From assembly GCF_012927115.1 (NCBI RefSeq), contig NZ_JABBFY010000001.1, positions 1,984,001-2,048,000 on the forward strand: DNA of 64,000 bases, in the 5' to 3' direction. Each line of letters starts with the position of its first letter. Positions within the stretch are counted from its first letter, which is position 1. The notes under the pieces are model-generated. The model was not told the origin of the DNA, searched no databases, and saw only the letters and a list, made by a program, of their open reading frames with translations. This DNA comes from Sphingomonas sp. G-3-2-10 (lineage in GTDB: Bacteria > Pseudomonadota > Alphaproteobacteria > Sphingomonadales > Sphingomonadaceae). Positions 1 to 11,223 of the stretch are shown here, in pieces. The position numbers and the translations under genes are program-made.

Positions 1-334
1 TTCGAAGCTTACCGCTGCGGCAGCCGCAGCACCGGCTACGGTTGCGGCCGCCGCAGCCGAAACGCCGTCAGGCAGCGGCTGGCGCGGCTGGTTCGGTTGG
101 GGCCGCGACAATCTCGCGCGGATCAAGGGCATCGACGAAACGCGCGAGAAGCGGCTCAACGAACTGGGCATCAAGACCTATCGCGAGATCGAGAAGATGA
201 CCGCCGAGGACGAAGCCGCGCTGGAGCAGCGTCTGGAGATGGACAAGGGCGGGATCGCCGACAGCCACTGGCGCGAACAGGCTGCCCTGCTGCGCGCGGG
301 AAACGAAGACGAGCATGCGAAGAAGTTCGGCTGA
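1..334 (+). CDS. C-terminal part of a helix-hairpin-helix domain protein (5' truncated)
   Basis: The reading frame begins before the window (first full codon at base 2) and stops with TGA at 332-334. What is left is an Ala-rich stretch, a short Gly/Trp segment (GWRGWFGWG), and then about 70 residues that look like the helix-hairpin-helix module found at the C-terminus of several alphaproteobacterial proteins, including extended L21 and NuoE homologues: IKGIDETREKRLNELGI, then EIEKMT, then a WREQAALL segment and a terminal KKFG. The module normally mediates protein or nucleic-acid contacts. The identity of the N-terminal part cannot be known from here, so no product name beyond the domain is justified. 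Confidence 0.6.
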   Translation, partial: SKLTAAAAAAPATVAAAAAETPSGSGWRGWFGWGRDNLARIKGIDETREKRLNELGIKTYREIEKMTAEDEAALEQRLEMDKGGIADSHWREQAALLRAGNEDEHAKKFG

Positions 335-377
335 TCTGGAACGGCCTGCCCCGCCGGGCAGGCCGTCCCGATATCGA

Positions 378-848
378 CTACTGGCCGTAGATGCGGCGCC
401 CTTCCAGATTGGGGGTGGCGGCGGTGATGCGCGGCACCGCGTTATAGTTTCCGGAACAGGCCATCGGCGCGGTCTTGCCCGCGATGGTCGCCGGATTGAT
501 CGCCACCATCGGCGTCACCGTATCCGAGCTGAACAGGCTGTCTTCGCCCAGATAGGCAGTCGAATAGACCGTCTGAAAGGTATTGGCTGAGCAATCGATG
601 CGATAGGTGATCCGGATCATCGAATAGCGTTGCCCGCTGGAGAACTGGCGCTCCACCGCGAAATGCGACGCAACCGTGACTTCGCGCATCGTCGCGCTGG
701 GCTTCTTCACCGCCGCGACGTCGAGGAACACCGACGACCGCTTGTCGCCTTCGCCGAACTCGCCGATGCTGCGCCAGTCGGATGCCTGCGCCATCGCAAC
801 CGGCGCGGCGAACAGCGCCGCAGCGCCAATCATCACCTTCATATACAT
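378..848 (-). CDS. small secreted protein, surface-adhesin-E-like family
   Basis: 156 residues starting with a signal peptide (MYMKVMIGAAALFAAPVAMA, cleavage probably after AMA). The mature part reads like the surface-adhesin protein E type of small secreted protein: a repeated-residue declaration such as VFLDVAAVKK, a beta-rich middle, and a YRIDCSANTF segment with the characteristic aromatic-x-x-Cys. The start at 848 is supported by GAGGGG about eight bases upstream; a second ATG lies two codons in. It converges on the preceding plus-strand gene. Two more members of the same loose family are present at 23092 and 63739. Function is unknown; export to the periplasm or surface is inferred from the signal peptide only. 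Confidence 0.6.
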   Translation of the reverse strand: MYMKVMIGAAALFAAPVAMAQASDWRSIGEFGEGDKRSSVFLDVAAVKKPSATMREVTVASHFAVERQFSSGQRYSMIRITYRIDCSANTFQTVYSTAYLGEDSLFSSDTVTPMVAINPATIAGKTAPMACSGNYNAVPRITAATPNLEGRRIYGQ

Positions 849-918
849 TGTCGATCCCCTCAGTTTCCGGAGGACATGATGCCAATGATCTTCCGGTTTC
901 GGAAGGGGTTATGGCAGG

Positions 919-2094
919 TCATTCGCCCGGGAAGAGGAACACCAGCGCCTTGCGCGCAAGGCCGTTCACCGCCTTGGTCACATCGGCGCCGGTCAAGGCC
1001 CCGGCCAGTTCGCCGACCGTAAGCCCATCCCGCGCCAGCAGCAGGTCCAGCACCTCGCGTTCCCCCGCCGTGATGCTCGCATTGCCCCCTGCGGGGCCGA
1101 GCTTGCCGTCGTCCGGCAACGCGATCCGCCGCCGCAGCGACGGCAGCACCAGCGTGCCGGACGTCAGTTCATGGAGATGGCCAAGATTGAATGGCCGCAC
1201 CGGCTCGCGCGCCTGATCCGCCTCGTCCTGGAACGCATCCAGATCGAGGCCGTCCGCGAGCGCGCGCAGCATCGTGCGCAGGCGTTCTGCCCGCCCGGCC
1301 TGTGCCTCCGGCCCTTCCAGCGGGTTGATATCCTCGCGGCCAATCTCCTCGCGTTCCGCAACGGTGCCGAGCCAGCGCAGCAGATCGCGCCCGCGCGTGG
1401 GCTGGACGGTCAGGGTCAGGTGCAGCGAGCTCGGCCCGACCACTTCCGCCCAATGCACATCGCCGCGCGGCACGAACAGCAGGTCGCCCGGCTCCATTAG
1501 GACTTCGGCTTCGACCGGGCCGGGGTCCTTGGGATGCGGGAAGCGATCGTTGACCAGCGGATAGCGATAGGGCTGGCCGTGCAGGAACCAGCGCTTGCTG
1601 CCGTGCACCTGCAGCACCAGCACATTGTGATCGTCGAAATGCGGCGGGAATGCGCTTTCGGCCTGGAAGCTCACATAGGCGTTGGTCGCGACCCGAGCGC
1701 GGAAATGGCGTTCGACCATCGCGTTGAGCGCGGCGATTGCGGGCACGCGCTTCTCCACGCTGTTGAGCACGAGGCTCATGCCCTGATCGCACAGCCCATG
1801 CAGCGCCTCGGCGCGCAATGGCCGTTCCTCGCCATGCTTGGCGCGAGGTACCGCCATGTCGAACCACGCGTCGCGGCCGCGCTGCGCGATCTTGAGCTCG
1901 GAATCGAGCAGCCGCTCGGCGGTGGGCAGCGTGTTGACCGTTTCCCACGGCAGCAGCTTCGCGAACGCCGCCGCATTGCCGCCCTTCAGGTGCAGCCTTG
2001 TGTTCGCCAGCATCGCCGCCTCGACCAGCGCGGGATCGTGCGGGTGGAACAGATCGGGGATCGATCGGATCACGCGGCGGTTCCCGTCCGGCAT
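919..2094 (-). CDS. JmjC/cupin-4 domain protein, ribosomal-oxygenase-like
   Basis: 391 residues matching the JmjC-type 2-oxoglutarate/Fe(II) oxygenases related to the ribosomal hydroxylases YcfD and MINA53 (cupin_4). The iron-binding triad is visible as HFD at residues 152-154 and a distal His at 214 in GDVHWAEV. The core strands VLVLQVHGSKRWFLHG and PGDLLFVPRG follow the family pattern, and a winged-helix-like C-terminal region (about 300-391) is present as in ribosomal oxygenases. Substrates in the family are Arg or His of ribosomal proteins; which one applies here is not known. It is the last gene of a minus-strand run after ppdK and the UbiC-fold gene, 52 bases downstream of the latter. 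The ATG at 2094 lacks a clear ribosome-binding site. Confidence 0.75.
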   Translation of the reverse strand: MPDGNRRVIRSIPDLFHPHDPALVEAAMLANTRLHLKGGNAAAFAKLLPWETVNTLPTAERLLDSELKIAQRGRDAWFDMAVPRAKHGEERPLRAEALHGLCDQGMSLVLNSVEKRVPAIAALNAMVERHFRARVATNAYVSFQAESAFPPHFDDHNVLVLQVHGSKRWFLHGQPYRYPLVNDRFPHPKDPGPVEAEVLMEPGDLLFVPRGDVHWAEVVGPSSLHLTLTVQPTRGRDLLRWLGTVAEREEIGREDINPLEGPEAQAGRAERLRTMLRALADGLDLDAFQDEADQAREPVRPFNLGHLHELTSGTLVLPSLRRRIALPDDGKLGPAGGNASITAGEREVLDLLLARDGLTVGELAGALTGADVTKAVNGLARKALVFLFPGE

Positions 2095-2146
2095 ATCGAC
2101 ACTGGCTGCGGCATGACTCCCCCCATCGCTTGGGCCCGCATGGACC

Positions 2147-2752
2147 TTAGCGAGGCTCGCGCCGGGTCCCTACAGGATTCGCGGTCGGGGCCGGGTCCAC
2201 GAGCCGCAGCGCGTCCGCCTGATAGGTCTCGACGACTTCCGCGAGCGGACGGCCGGTGGAATCGAGCACCAGCGCACGGTGCCGGAACAAGGCTTCCGGC
2301 ATCGGCGCGTCCGGCGCCCAGAACAGCTCCGCACCCAAGCCCGTGCGGTGCGGCGAAAGCGCGGCGATCGCTGCCCCGAACGGCGTGTCGCCACCGGTCA
2401 GCGCGGCATTCATCGCAGGCGTCAGGCGCGACGGCACGTACCAGTTCTCCGCTTCGCTCAGCAGCCATTTGCCGCAGCTGAGGCGGACGTGGCGATAGGC
2501 GACGGGCTCGTCCGCCGACACTGCAAGCCGGGCGCGCTGCGCAGCATCGGGCTCGCGTACGGCGCCGCGACGGACCTCGGCGCGGACCTTCGCGCCCACG
2601 CCGTGTTCGTCGCACCATTGCTGGAGCACGCCTGTCGCCGTGGAACCGGCGAGCAGGCGCGCGTTCAGTGCATCATAGTCAGCGCGCGGCGACCCGGCAT
2701 CCTGGAGCGGGGAGACCAGCGCCACCATCGCCCACAACATGCCGGATGCCAT
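2147..2752 (-). CDS. chorismate-lyase-fold (UbiC/UTRA-like) hypothetical protein
   Basis: 201 residues. The N-terminus (MASGMLWAMVALVSPL) may be a weak signal or anchor. The rest resembles the chorismate lyase/UTRA fold: YRHVRLSCGKWLLSEAENWYVPSRL, then DTPFGAAI, then LFRHRALVLDSTGRPLAEVVETY, which parallels the wvPxxL, tPlG and lsEvfl elements of that fold. Whether it has chorismate-lyase activity (4-hydroxybenzoate for ubiquinone) cannot be said; the leader argues for a periplasmic role. The ATG lies three bases after the ppdK stop codon, so translation is probably coupled to ppdK. Confidence 0.55.
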   Translation of the reverse strand: MASGMLWAMVALVSPLQDAGSPRADYDALNARLLAGSTATGVLQQWCDEHGVGAKVRAEVRRGAVREPDAAQRARLAVSADEPVAYRHVRLSCGKWLLSEAENWYVPSRLTPAMNAALTGGDTPFGAAIAALSPHRTGLGAELFWAPDAPMPEALFRHRALVLDSTGRPLAEVVETYQADALRLVDPAPTANPVGTRREPR

Positions 2753-2755
2753 CGC

Positions 2756-5425
<2,670 letters not shown>

Positions 5426-5542
5426 TCGATCGTCCCTTTGGGCCGCCCCCGCGCGGCTGAAAGCCGCCTACCGCAGGTGCGAACAAGGGGGAAGGCACTG
5501 ACTGCGGTGTCAGACGCAAGTTTTGGTTTTGCGGGGCCAAGC

Positions 5543-5560
5543 CGGGGGCTTTTGCCCCCG
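5543..5560. terminator. GC hairpin in the glyS-ppdK gap
   Basis: A perfect 7-bp stem (CGGGGGC / GCCCCCG) closed by TTTT lies in the 207-base gap between the glyS stop and the ppdK start. No convincing U-tract follows it on the minus strand, so termination is only a possibility; it may simply be a structured leader. The remainder of the gap holds a tandem 9-mer (see findings) and no gene that I can support. Confidence 0.35.
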
Positions 5561-5632
5561 ATCCGCCGCCGATGTGGTTGACACGGTTGACACCTATATT
5601 GCGAAAAACCGCGCTTCCCCGAAAGGGGCCGG

Positions 5633-7840
5633 TCAGCCCTCGATCTTCGAGAAATCCGCCACCGTGTGCACCGCAGCGCGCATCCGGGCGAGCATCGACA
5701 GGCGCGCCTCGCGTTTCGCGGGGTCGGAATCGTTCACGATCACCTTGTCAAAGAACGCATCGATCGGCGCGCGGAGCCCGGCAAGGGCCGCCATCGCACC
5801 TTCGAAGTCCTCGCGCCCGATCGCCTGCGCCGCGAGCGGCTCGGCCGAGTCGAGTGCCTGGAGGAGCGCATTTTCCTCGGGTTCGGGCGTGTAGGACAGC
5901 GAAATCTTGTCCGCGGACTCCCAGCCCTCTTTCTTGAGGATGTTCGCGGCGCGCTTGTAGCCGGCGAGGAGGTTCCTGCCGTCTTCGGTGCCGATGAACG
6001 CCTGAAGCGCGTGGACGCGGGCGAGCAGGCGGACGAGGTTCGGCTCGCCCAGCGATACAACCGCGTCGATCAGGTCATGACGTACGCCTGCCTCGCGCTG
6101 CTGCACTTTCAAGCGCTCCACGAGGAACAGCATCACATCGGTAGCGACATTCGTATTTGCGTGGTCCCAAGTCCCCGCACCAACGAAGTGATCAACATAT
6201 TTCCCGCCAAAAGCACGCGCCGCGAGATAGTCCGATTCGATCTGCAAATTATTGTCGATCAGCAACTGCAGAACGCCAATGCCCGCCCGGCGAAGCGCAT
6301 AAGGATCTTTGCTGCCGGTCGGCCCCTGATTAATACCGAAGAACCCGACCAGCGTGTCGATCTTGTCCGCCAGCGACACCGCCACCGTCACCGGCGCGGT
6401 CGGGACGTCATCGCCCTGCCCGACCGGCTTGTAGTGGTCGCGGATCGCTTCGGCGACTGCCGGGTCTTCGCCCTGCGCGGCGGCGTAATAGCCGCCCATC
6501 AGGCCCTGTAGCTCGGGGAATTCGCCGACCATGCCGGTGACGAGATCGGCCTTGGCCAGACGCGCGGCGCGTTCGGCCTGGTCGGCCAAAAGCCCTCTCC
6601 CCTCCGGGGAGAGGGTTGGGAGCGGGGCCTGAGCCGCAGGCGATGCGCTTGAGGAGGGCTGCCCCTCTCCCCGGCCCTCTCCCCGGAGGGGAGAGGGGGA
6701 AGAGGTGACGATGCCCTCTTCCACCAGCCAGCGGGCCAGCTTGGCAACGCGATCGACCTTGTCGGCCACCGTGCCCAGCTTTTCGTGGAAGACGATCTTT
6801 TCGAGCTTGGGCTGCAAGTCTTCCAGCCGGGTCTTCAGATCGGTTTCGTAGAAGAAGCGCGCATCGCTGAGGCGGGCGGCGAGCACCTTCTGGTTGCCCT
6901 CGACGATCTTCGCGCCGCCATCGGCCGCGTCGATGTTCGCGGTGCAGACGAAGGCGTTGGCGAGCTTGCCGTCCTTGCCCGCGCAGACGAAATATTTCTG
7001 GTTCACGCGCGCGGTGAGCTGAATCACTTCGGGCGGGACGGCGAGGAAATCCTCGTCGAAGCGGCCAAGCAGCGGCACCGGCCATTCGGTGAGGCCGGCA
7101 TTTTCGTAGAGCAGCCCGTCATCCTCGATCAGCGTCAGGCCGGCCTTGGCGGCGGCCATCTTGGCGCCAAGCGCGATGATGCCGCGGCGTTCGGCACCGT
7201 CGACGATCACATGGCAGGCACGCAGCTTTTCGATGTAATCCGATGCGCCGCCGAGGGTGACGGCGGCGGGATGATGGAAGCGATGGCCGACCGTCGTCGC
7301 GCCGCTCTTCACACCGGCGGCTTCGAACGGGACGATCTTCTCGCCGAACATCGCGACGATGCCCTGCAGCGGGCGGACCCAGCGCAGGCTTTCGGTCGAG
7401 ATCGAAGCGTCGCCCCAGCGCATCGACTTGGGCCAGCCGAAGCTCTGGATCGCGTTCATGCAGGCGCTGATGAGCACCGCGGGCGCATCGAGGCCGGGAC
7501 GCTCGATCACCGCGAACAGCACCTGTCCGCCCTTGCCGTCGTCACGCGCGACCAGTTGCTCGCGGGTCAGGCCAGTGGAGCGGAGGAAGCCCTGAATCGC
7601 CTGATCGGGCGCATCGGCGCGGGGGCCCTTGCGCTCCTCGGACATCGGCTGGGTCGCATCGGCGACGTCGCGGACGATCAGCGCAAGGCGGCGCGGTGTA
7701 GCGTAGCTTTCGACCGCGCCATATTCGAGGTTGAGCGCGCGCAGGCGGGCTTCGAACAGCGACGCCAGATCGGCGCGCGCCTTTTCCTGCATGCGGGCAG
7801 GAATTTCCTCGGAGCGGAGTTCGAGAAGGAAATCGGTCAT
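5633..7840 (-). CDS. glyS: glycine--tRNA ligase, beta subunit, with an in-frame repeat insertion
   Basis: 735 residues from ATG 7840. The start overlaps the glyQ stop as ATGA, so the open frame extending upstream is not coding. It is the beta chain of the alpha2-beta2 glycyl-tRNA synthetase: N-terminal [17 protein letters not shown], the central HD-like region with [20 protein letters not shown] and [12 protein letters not shown], and a C-terminal anticodon-binding region ending [21 protein letters not shown]. The oddity is residues about 380-417, a Ser/Pro/Arg/Gly-rich segment not expected in the family. It is encoded by a palindromic repeat that keeps the frame open. It interrupts the link just before DQAERAARL, probably as a surface loop. 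Confidence 0.95.
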   Translation of the reverse strand: MTDFLLELRSEEIPARMQEKARADLASLFEARLRALNLEYGAVESYATPRRLALIVRDVADATQPMSEERKGPRADAPDQAIQGFLRSTGLTREQLVARDDGKGGQVLFAVIERPGLDAPAVLISACMNAIQSFGWPKSMRWGDASISTESLRWVRPLQGIVAMFGEKIVPFEAAGVKSGATTVGHRFHHPAAVTLGGASDYIEKLRACHVIVDGAERRGIIALGAKMAAAKAGLTLIEDDGLLYENAGLTEWPVPLLGRFDEDFLAVPPEVIQLTARVNQKYFVCAGKDGKLANAFVCTANIDAADGGAKIVEGNQKVLAARLSDARFFYETDLKTRLEDLQPKLEKIVFHEKLGTVADKVDRVAKLARWLVEEGIVTSSPSPLRGEGRGEGQPSSSASPAAQAPLPTLSPEGRGLLADQAERAARLAKADLVTGMVGEFPELQGLMGGYYAAAQGEDPAVAEAIRDHYKPVGQGDDVPTAPVTVAVSLADKIDTLVGFFGINQGPTGSKDPYALRRAGIGVLQLLIDNNLQIESDYLAARAFGGKYVDHFVGAGTWDHANTNVATDVMLFLVERLKVQQREAGVRHDLIDAVVSLGEPNLVRLLARVHALQAFIGTEDGRNLLAGYKRAANILKKEGWESADKISLSYTPEPEENALLQALDSAEPLAAQAIGREDFEGAMAALAGLRAPIDAFFDKVIVNDSDPAKREARLSMLARMRAAVHTVADFSKIEG
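6591..6700. repeat. palindromic repeat element inside glyS (family B)
   Basis: About 110 bases made of two hairpins with the same 10-bp stem, CCCTCTCCCC / GGGGAGAGGG, at 6593-6615 (loop TCC) and 6675-6697 (loop GGA), plus an extra half-stem at 6663-6672. The spacer between them is unrelated. The element sits entirely within glyS and is translated in frame as a Ser/Pro/Gly/Arg-rich peptide. Such palindromes are normally intergenic; coding insertions of palindromic elements are best documented for Rickettsia (RPE). Confidence 0.8.
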
Positions 7841-8745
7841 ACGGTCCACCCCGGGAACTTCGCTTCCCATTCGGGACGTTTGTGCTCGATCCAGGCGGCG
7901 CAGCTGCCTTTCGCCAGATCGCGGACGCGGCCGATATAGGCCTGGCGCTCGGCGACCGAGATGACGCCGCGGGCCTGGAGCAGGTTGAAGATGTGGCTGG
8001 CTTCGATCGCCTGTTCGTAGGCGGGGATCGGCAGGCCGTTGTTCAGGCAATTCTCGCATTCGGCCGCAGCCTTGCGGAACAGGTCGAACAGCGCCTCGGT
8101 ATCGGCGATCTCGAAATTCCACTTCGACATCTGCTTCTCGTTTTCGAGGAAGACGTCGCCATAGGTATAGACCGGCGCATTGCCCTCGGCGTCGTTGAAG
8201 ACGAGGTCGTACACGCTGTCCTTGTTCTGGATGTACATCGCCAGCCGTTCGAGGCCGTAGGTCAGCTCGCCCGCGACGGGCTTGCAGTCGAAGCCGCCCA
8301 TCTGCTGGAAATAGGTGAACTGGGTGACTTCCATCCCGTCGCACCACACTTCCCAGCCAAGGCCCCATGCGCCGAGCGTGGGGGATTCCCAATCGTCCTC
8401 GACGAAGCGGATGTCGTGGGTCTGCATGTCGACGCCGATCGCGGCGAGGCTGCCGAGATAGAGTTCCTGCAGGTTCGGCGGGCTGGGCTTCAGGATCACC
8501 TGATACTGGTAATAATGCTGGAGCCGGTTCGGGTTCTCGCCATAGCGGCCGTCGGTCGGGCGGCGGCAGGGCTGGACGAAGGCGGCGTTCCACGGCTCGG
8601 GCCCCAGCGCGCGCAGCGTGGTGGCGGTGTGGAAGGTGCCCGCGCCCATGCGCATGTCATAGGGCTGGAGGATCAGACAGCCGTGCGCGCTCCAGTAATC
8701 GTGGAGCGTCAGGATCATGCGCTGGAAACTGAGAGGTTTGGACAA
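7837..8745 (-). CDS. glyQ: glycine--tRNA ligase, alpha subunit
   Basis: 302 residues, the standard GlyQ length. It carries the catalytic aminoacylation core of the bacterial alpha2-beta2 enzyme: [55 protein letters not shown] and [12 protein letters not shown] are all near-diagnostic. The start is a TTG at 8743-8745. It is chosen because the following [13 protein letters not shown] aligns with the N-terminus of the E. coli protein, whereas the first ATG (8718) would remove it. No in-frame ATG occurs upstream and the Shine-Dalgarno sequence is weak. It is co-transcribed with glyS through a four-base overlap. Confidence 0.96.
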   Translation of the reverse strand: MSKPLSFQRMILTLHDYWSAHGCLILQPYDMRMGAGTFHTATTLRALGPEPWNAAFVQPCRRPTDGRYGENPNRLQHYYQYQVILKPSPPNLQELYLGSLAAIGVDMQTHDIRFVEDDWESPTLGAWGLGWEVWCDGMEVTQFTYFQQMGGFDCKPVAGELTYGLERLAMYIQNKDSVYDLVFNDAEGNAPVYTYGDVFLENEKQMSKWNFEIADTEALFDLFRKAAAECENCLNNGLPIPAYEQAIEASHIFNLLQARGVISVAERQAYIGRVRDLAKGSCAAWIEHKRPEWEAKFPGWTV

Positions 8746-8832
8746 TTCGGATACCCGGAGACGGAAGTTGGCCCGCTTTGGCGCACCGGCCTTTGAGGGT
8801 CAATCGGGCGCGTTGACACTCCCAAAAGGTTA

Positions 8833-9906
8833 ATGTCTCCTTCCCGCATGGGGAGAATCGGTCGTCCGGGGGGTCGTAACTGGAGCGTCTGCTGGGCGCT
8901 GGCCGGGCTGTTTCTGGTTTCCACCGCAGGCGTGGCGCAGGATGCGCCCGCCGTCCCCACCCTGCCCTATACCGCGTTCAGCCATGACGAGCGGCTGACG
9001 CTGGCCGGAAAGCTGGTCCGTCCGGAAAGCGAGGAGAAGCAGGACCGCGCCGTGCGCGCCGAGATGGCGCGGATCGCGAAGGCGCAGAATTATGTGGTGC
9101 GGCCGGCAATCTGGAAAATCTCGGACAGCGACACGACCATCTATATCTTCGGCACGGTCCACAGCCTGCCGCCAGGCTTCCGCTGGCGCAATCCGGGGCT
9201 GGAAGCGGTGATCGTGCGCGCGGACTCGCTGCTGCTCGAATCGACCGACGAGGATGACGATGTGACCTTCCTCGAAGGGCTGCCGGAGGGCGACGCCACC
9301 CTGCCCCCGCTGCTCGACCGCGTGTCGCACCGCTATCGCGGCAAGCTGGCGGCGCTGCAGGGCGAATTGCCGCCCGAAACGGTGGCGATCATGGACAAGA
9401 TGCCCAGCTGGATCGCGGCGATCGGCATCGGCTATATCCGCGACATGCTGATGGGCGACATCCAGTCGCAGGGCGCCGACGACTGGCTGGAGAAGCATTT
9501 CCGCGCCACCGGCCGCCCGGTCGAGGCGATCGAGAACAGCAAGTCGGTGATGGCCAATATCAACGCGATCCCCGAGCGGGCGCAGCGGATGATGCTGGAA
9601 GGCGCGCTGGCCGCGCCCGACCGGACGCATGACGAGCTGGACCGTCCGGCCCATGCCTGGGCGCAGGGCGATGTAGGGCCGGATTCGCCGCTGCGCATCT
9701 TTCCCGAACAGCTCGATCCTTCGCAGGCGATGGCCGATCCGCTGCTGACCCAGCGCAACATCGCATGGGTGGAGGATCTGATCGGGCGGTTGAAGAAGAA
9801 GCCGGGCACGATCCTGTTCGCGGCGGGCGCGGGACATTTCGTGGGGCCGGAATCGGTGATCGACCTTCTCCAGAAACGCGGTGTGAAGGTCGAGCGGGTG
9901 CAGTAA
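8833..9906 (+). CDS. TraB/GumN family protein, exported
   Basis: 357 residues. A long basic N-terminus precedes a hydrophobic segment (VCWALAGLFLVSTAGVAQ), consistent with a signal peptide; a later start is possible. The TraB/GumN (TIKI-like) metal-binding GxxH motifs are present as FGTVHSLP (residues 107-110) and GAGHFVG (His about 335), with the intervening helix-rich region. Eukaryotic TIKI proteins of this superfamily are metalloproteases; bacterial members are of uncertain function. It is followed after 10 bases by a second member, so the two form a tandem pair and very likely one transcript. Confidence 0.8.
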   Translation: MSPSRMGRIGRPGGRNWSVCWALAGLFLVSTAGVAQDAPAVPTLPYTAFSHDERLTLAGKLVRPESEEKQDRAVRAEMARIAKAQNYVVRPAIWKISDSDTTIYIFGTVHSLPPGFRWRNPGLEAVIVRADSLLLESTDEDDDVTFLEGLPEGDATLPPLLDRVSHRYRGKLAALQGELPPETVAIMDKMPSWIAAIGIGYIRDMLMGDIQSQGADDWLEKHFRATGRPVEAIENSKSVMANINAIPERAQRMMLEGALAAPDRTHDELDRPAHAWAQGDVGPDSPLRIFPEQLDPSQAMADPLLTQRNIAWVEDLIGRLKKKPGTILFAAGAGHFVGPESVIDLLQKRGVKVERVQ

Positions 9907-9916
9907 GGCGAGTTTC

Positions 9917-10795
9917 ATGTACCGCCTGTTCCTGTTGCTGCTGGCGCCGCTCGCGCTCCTGTCGTGCAAGCCGGCGACTGCGCCGGTGCAGGACGCCGAT
10001 CCCGCGCTGTGGGTGATCCGCGACGCGGATACGACGATCTATCTGTTCGGCAGCGTCCATGCGCTGAAGCCCGGTACCGGCTGGTTCGACGAAGGCGTGA
10101 AGGCCGCGTTCGACCGGAGCGGCGAGCTGATGCTCGAGCTGGTACTGCCCCCCGAAGCCGAGATCGCGGCGATGCTGCGCGAACTGGGGACGCTGCCGCC
10201 GGGCAAGACTTTGTCGCAGCAGGTGCCCCCCGAACTCTATGCGCGGCTGCGGACGGCGCTGGTCGTGGCCGGGCAGAAGCCGGACATGCTCGACCAGTAC
10301 GAGCCGTGGATGGCCGCGATCCAGCTTGCGGTGATGCCCGGCCGCACGGCGGGCTATGACAGCGCCTATGGGGTGGAGACCGTGCTGACCAAGGCGGCGG
10401 CTTCGGGCAAGCGCGTGTCGGGCCTGGAGACCGCGCGCGAGCAGTTCGGCATTTTCGACACCCTCTCCCCCGCCGCGCAGCAAGTGCTGCTGGAGCAGGC
10501 GATCGACGGCGTGGGCAGCGGGGGCGCGACGCTGGACCGGATCGTCGCAGCCTGGGCGAAGGGCGATGTCGACGTGCTTGCCGGGCGGATTAACCGCGAT
10601 CTGCTGGGCTCGCCCGAGCTGGCCCAGGCGCTGCTGGTGAAGCGCAACAAGCGATGGGCGGCGCTGATCGATGCGCGGATGAAGCGGCCGGGCACGGTGT
10701 TCGTCGCGGTGGGCGCGGGGCATTTGGCGGGCAGCGCGGGGCTTCAGGGCGAGCTGGCCCGGCGAGGCTATCGCGTCGACCGGGTCCGCTACTGA
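9917..10795 (+). CDS. TraB/GumN family lipoprotein
   Basis: 292 residues with a clear lipoprotein signal: LAPLALLSC, Cys17 being the lipidation site. The TraB/GumN signature residues are LFGSVHALKP (GSVH 45-48) near the N-terminus and GAGHLAG close to the C-terminus. It resembles the gene just upstream in motif layout (short lead-in, GxxH, long helical middle, GxGH, then a final alpha/beta element ending YRVDRVRY) but lacks the extra N-terminal domain. It is probably a diverged tandem duplicate. Membrane anchoring in the periplasm is inferred; the substrate is unknown. Confidence 0.8.
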   Translation: MYRLFLLLLAPLALLSCKPATAPVQDADPALWVIRDADTTIYLFGSVHALKPGTGWFDEGVKAAFDRSGELMLELVLPPEAEIAAMLRELGTLPPGKTLSQQVPPELYARLRTALVVAGQKPDMLDQYEPWMAAIQLAVMPGRTAGYDSAYGVETVLTKAAASGKRVSGLETAREQFGIFDTLSPAAQQVLLEQAIDGVGSGGATLDRIVAAWAKGDVDVLAGRINRDLLGSPELAQALLVKRNKRWAALIDARMKRPGTVFVAVGAGHLAGSAGLQGELARRGYRVDRVRY

Positions 10796-10828
10796 ACCGT
10801 TCTCCAAGGGTGGCAAAGGTTGGGCGGA

Positions 10829-10855
10829 TTGACATCGGGCCGACTCGTATATAAC
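10829..10855 (+). promoter_or_regulatory. candidate promoter of the arsR-AHSA1 operon
   Basis: TTGACA at 10829-10834 and TATAAC at 10850-10855, 15 bases apart, which is slightly short but workable. The element ends just before the palindromic operator, consistent with repression by occlusion. Confidence 0.5.
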
Positions 10856-10859
10856 CACT

Positions 10860-10873
10860 TAGTTATATAACTA
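10860..10873. promoter_or_regulatory. palindromic ArsR-type operator
   Basis: A perfect 14-base palindrome, TAGTTATATAACTA, with further outer matches AAC/GTT, lies between the promoter and the ATG of the ArsR-family gene at 10885. AT-rich palindromes of this kind are typical ArsR/SmtB operator sites. Autoregulation is inferred from position. Confidence 0.65.
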
Positions 10874-10884
10874 GTGAGTTAGAT

Positions 10885-11223
10885 ATGATCGCCACCGACC
10901 CGCTCAGCGCCACTTTCGGCGCGCTTGCCGATCCGACGCGGCGCGCGATTCTTGCCCGGCTGGCGCAGGGCGAGGCTTCGGTGGGCGAGTTGGCGAAGCC
11001 GTTCGCGATGAGCGGCCCGGCGGTGACCAAGCACCTCAAGGTGCTGGAAGGCGCGGGCCTGATTTCGCGCGGGCGGATCGGCCAGCAGCGTCCCGCGAAG
11101 CTGGAAGTTGAGACCCTGAAGGCCGCGACGGCGTGGCTGGCCGAATATCAGCGCTTCTGGGAGGCCAAATTCGACGATCTCGACGCCTATCTGGGCAACC
11201 TCAACAACGGAGACAGCAAATGA
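10885..11223 (+). CDS. ArsR/SmtB family transcriptional regulator
   Basis: 112 residues with a single winged helix-turn-helix domain: FGALADPTRRAILARLAQGEASVGELA, then the recognition helix MSGPAVTKHLKVLEGAGLI and the wing GRIGQQRPAKLE. No Cys/His metal site is visible, placing it with the non-metal ArsR proteins that sit beside SRPBCC-fold genes. Its stop overlaps the next start as ATGA. It very likely represses its own operon through the palindrome at 10860-10873; the inducer is not known. Confidence 0.88.
   Translation: MIATDPLSATFGALADPTRRAILARLAQGEASVGELAKPFAMSGPAVTKHLKVLEGAGLISRGRIGQQRPAKLEVETLKAATAWLAEYQRFWEAKFDDLDAYLGNLNNGDSK

Noticed and set aside
7841..8593. Extension of glyS upstream to a 986-residue protein
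   Set aside because: The extra 250 codons are out of frame with glyQ, which is clearly coding there. The ATG at 7840 overlaps the glyQ stop in the usual way.
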